35,331 bases of DNA from a virus, in IMG/VR virus record IMGVR_UViG_3300024263_000004, positions 1 through 35,331 of that record. One strand, written 5' to 3'. Position numbers and translations under genes: made by a program. Shown piece after piece: positions 34,901-35,331 of the stretch; the stretch's first letter is position 1, and each line of letters begins with the position of its first letter. Under the pieces are notes generated by a model. It was not told the origin of the DNA. It saw only the letters and a program-made list of their open reading frames with translations, and made no database searches.

Positions 34901-35331
34901 CTACGACATTGAAAGATTGTAGGATTTTATTATCTAAAGAAATGGGCGATTACTGGGCAAGTGAATCAACCACCCCTAGCCTTGCGGCTACAACAACCCT
35001 TACTGATACCCAATTAGCAGCTAAGGCTAATGACTGGATAGATGGTGATAGAGAGATGTATGACCTGATAACCGATGCTGATGTCAACGAACATGAGGAA
35101 CGCAAGCTCTCCTCTCTAGCCAGTGGGGTTTTAACTATGATTGCCCATACTTCCAATAATGATGCTGGTGTAAGCTACGAAGTTCACAGGTTATTTACTG
35201 CATCTGAAAAGAGGCGAGCCTTAATTCACGCAGCCAAAGCCGTGTATCCTCATTTATTTATAGAAATCAGGGATGAAACCAAGACATCTGGGACTTGGGG
35301 AATCAATGGTTGTTTTACTAATTGGGCTAGC
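34897..35331 (+). CDS. Hypothetical structural protein, truncated by the window end
   Basis: An open frame from the ATG at 34897 to the last base (145 codons, no stop). It starts MTTTLKDCRILLSKEMGDYW, is helical and acidic, then has EVHRLFTASEKRRALIHAAK and AVYPHLFIEIRDET. The latter segment recalls phage neck or fibre-associated proteins, in which a short helical region leads into YPxLFxExRD. The rest of the gene is outside the window, so length and function cannot be judged. Confidence 0.65.
   Translation, partial: MTTTLKDCRILLSKEMGDYWASESTTPSLAATTTLTDTQLAAKANDWIDGDREMYDLITDADVNEHEERKLSSLASGVLTMIAHTSNNDAGVSYEVHRLFTASEKRRALIHAAKAVYPHLFIEIRDETKTSGTWGINGCFTNWAS

Noticed and set aside
1-35331. 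CRISPR array, tRNA gene, insertion sequence, integrase or lysogeny repressor
   Set aside because: No regularly spaced long repeats, tRNA-like folds, transposase motifs or tyrosine/serine recombinase signatures were found. Lifestyle therefore stays open.

Overview
The window is part of the genome of a tailed double-stranded DNA bacteriophage (Caudoviricetes). It has a large terminase, a portal, a scaffold-like protein, a major capsid protein and a run of fibre-like virion proteins. The DNA is moderately AT-rich. Almost every gene has a purine-rich Shine-Dalgarno (SD) sequence (AGGAGG type), and two or three promoters fit the sigma-70 consensus, so the host is a bacterium that uses canonical SD sites. 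The host phylum cannot be named from the sequence alone. No integrase, CI-like repressor, tRNA, CRISPR array or insertion sequence was seen. Both window ends cut through the genome: an SD for another leftward gene sits at the left edge, and the last gene runs off the right edge.

Layout. (1) 33-11675, all on the minus strand: an early/middle arm of about 35 small, tightly packed genes, many with ATGA or TAATG overlaps. The recognisable products are a SemiSWEET/PQ-loop membrane protein, a calcineurin-like phosphoesterase, an HNH nuclease, a RusA-type resolvase, a RecA/DnaB-like ATPase, a DUF5131 (Gp37/Gp68) radical-SAM-like protein whose 5' end looks frameshifted, a protein with an SSB-like DDIPF tail, and a YopX-family protein. 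Many tiny zinc-ribbon and single-pass membrane proteins lie among them. A seven-copy 9-mer array sits just before the ATPase gene and is a candidate origin or operator. (2) 11676-12571: a noncoding control region of about 900 bp between the divergent arms. It has a candidate leftward promoter, an extended -10 rightward promoter, and two copies of a two-stem hairpin whose stems differ only by pairing-preserving changes. (3) 12572-15376, plus strand: the packaging module. It holds a small-terminase candidate, a gene with an embedded palindrome array, a strong promoter, a 21-nt alternating purine/pyrimidine tract and the large terminase. (4) 15357-24131: portal, a giant 1118-aa putative virion protein, two HNH homing endonucleases and small proteins, ending in a Com-like zinc finger. 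(5) 24115-35331: a new promoter followed by a terminator/mini-ORF leader, then scaffold, major capsid, lectin-like and beta-helix virion proteins, a glycosyltransferase, a LAGLIDADG endonuclease, zinc ribbons, and a long run of fibre or appendage proteins.

How it fits together: the leftward arm would supply replication, recombination, nucleotide metabolism and host take-over. The rightward arm packages DNA and builds the capsid, and is probably controlled at the RNA level by the leader elements at 12134-12286 and 24185-24235. Three mobile endonucleases have colonised the structural arm. One gene pair (3312-3584 and 15357-15605) shows recent duplication between arms with a swapped middle segment.
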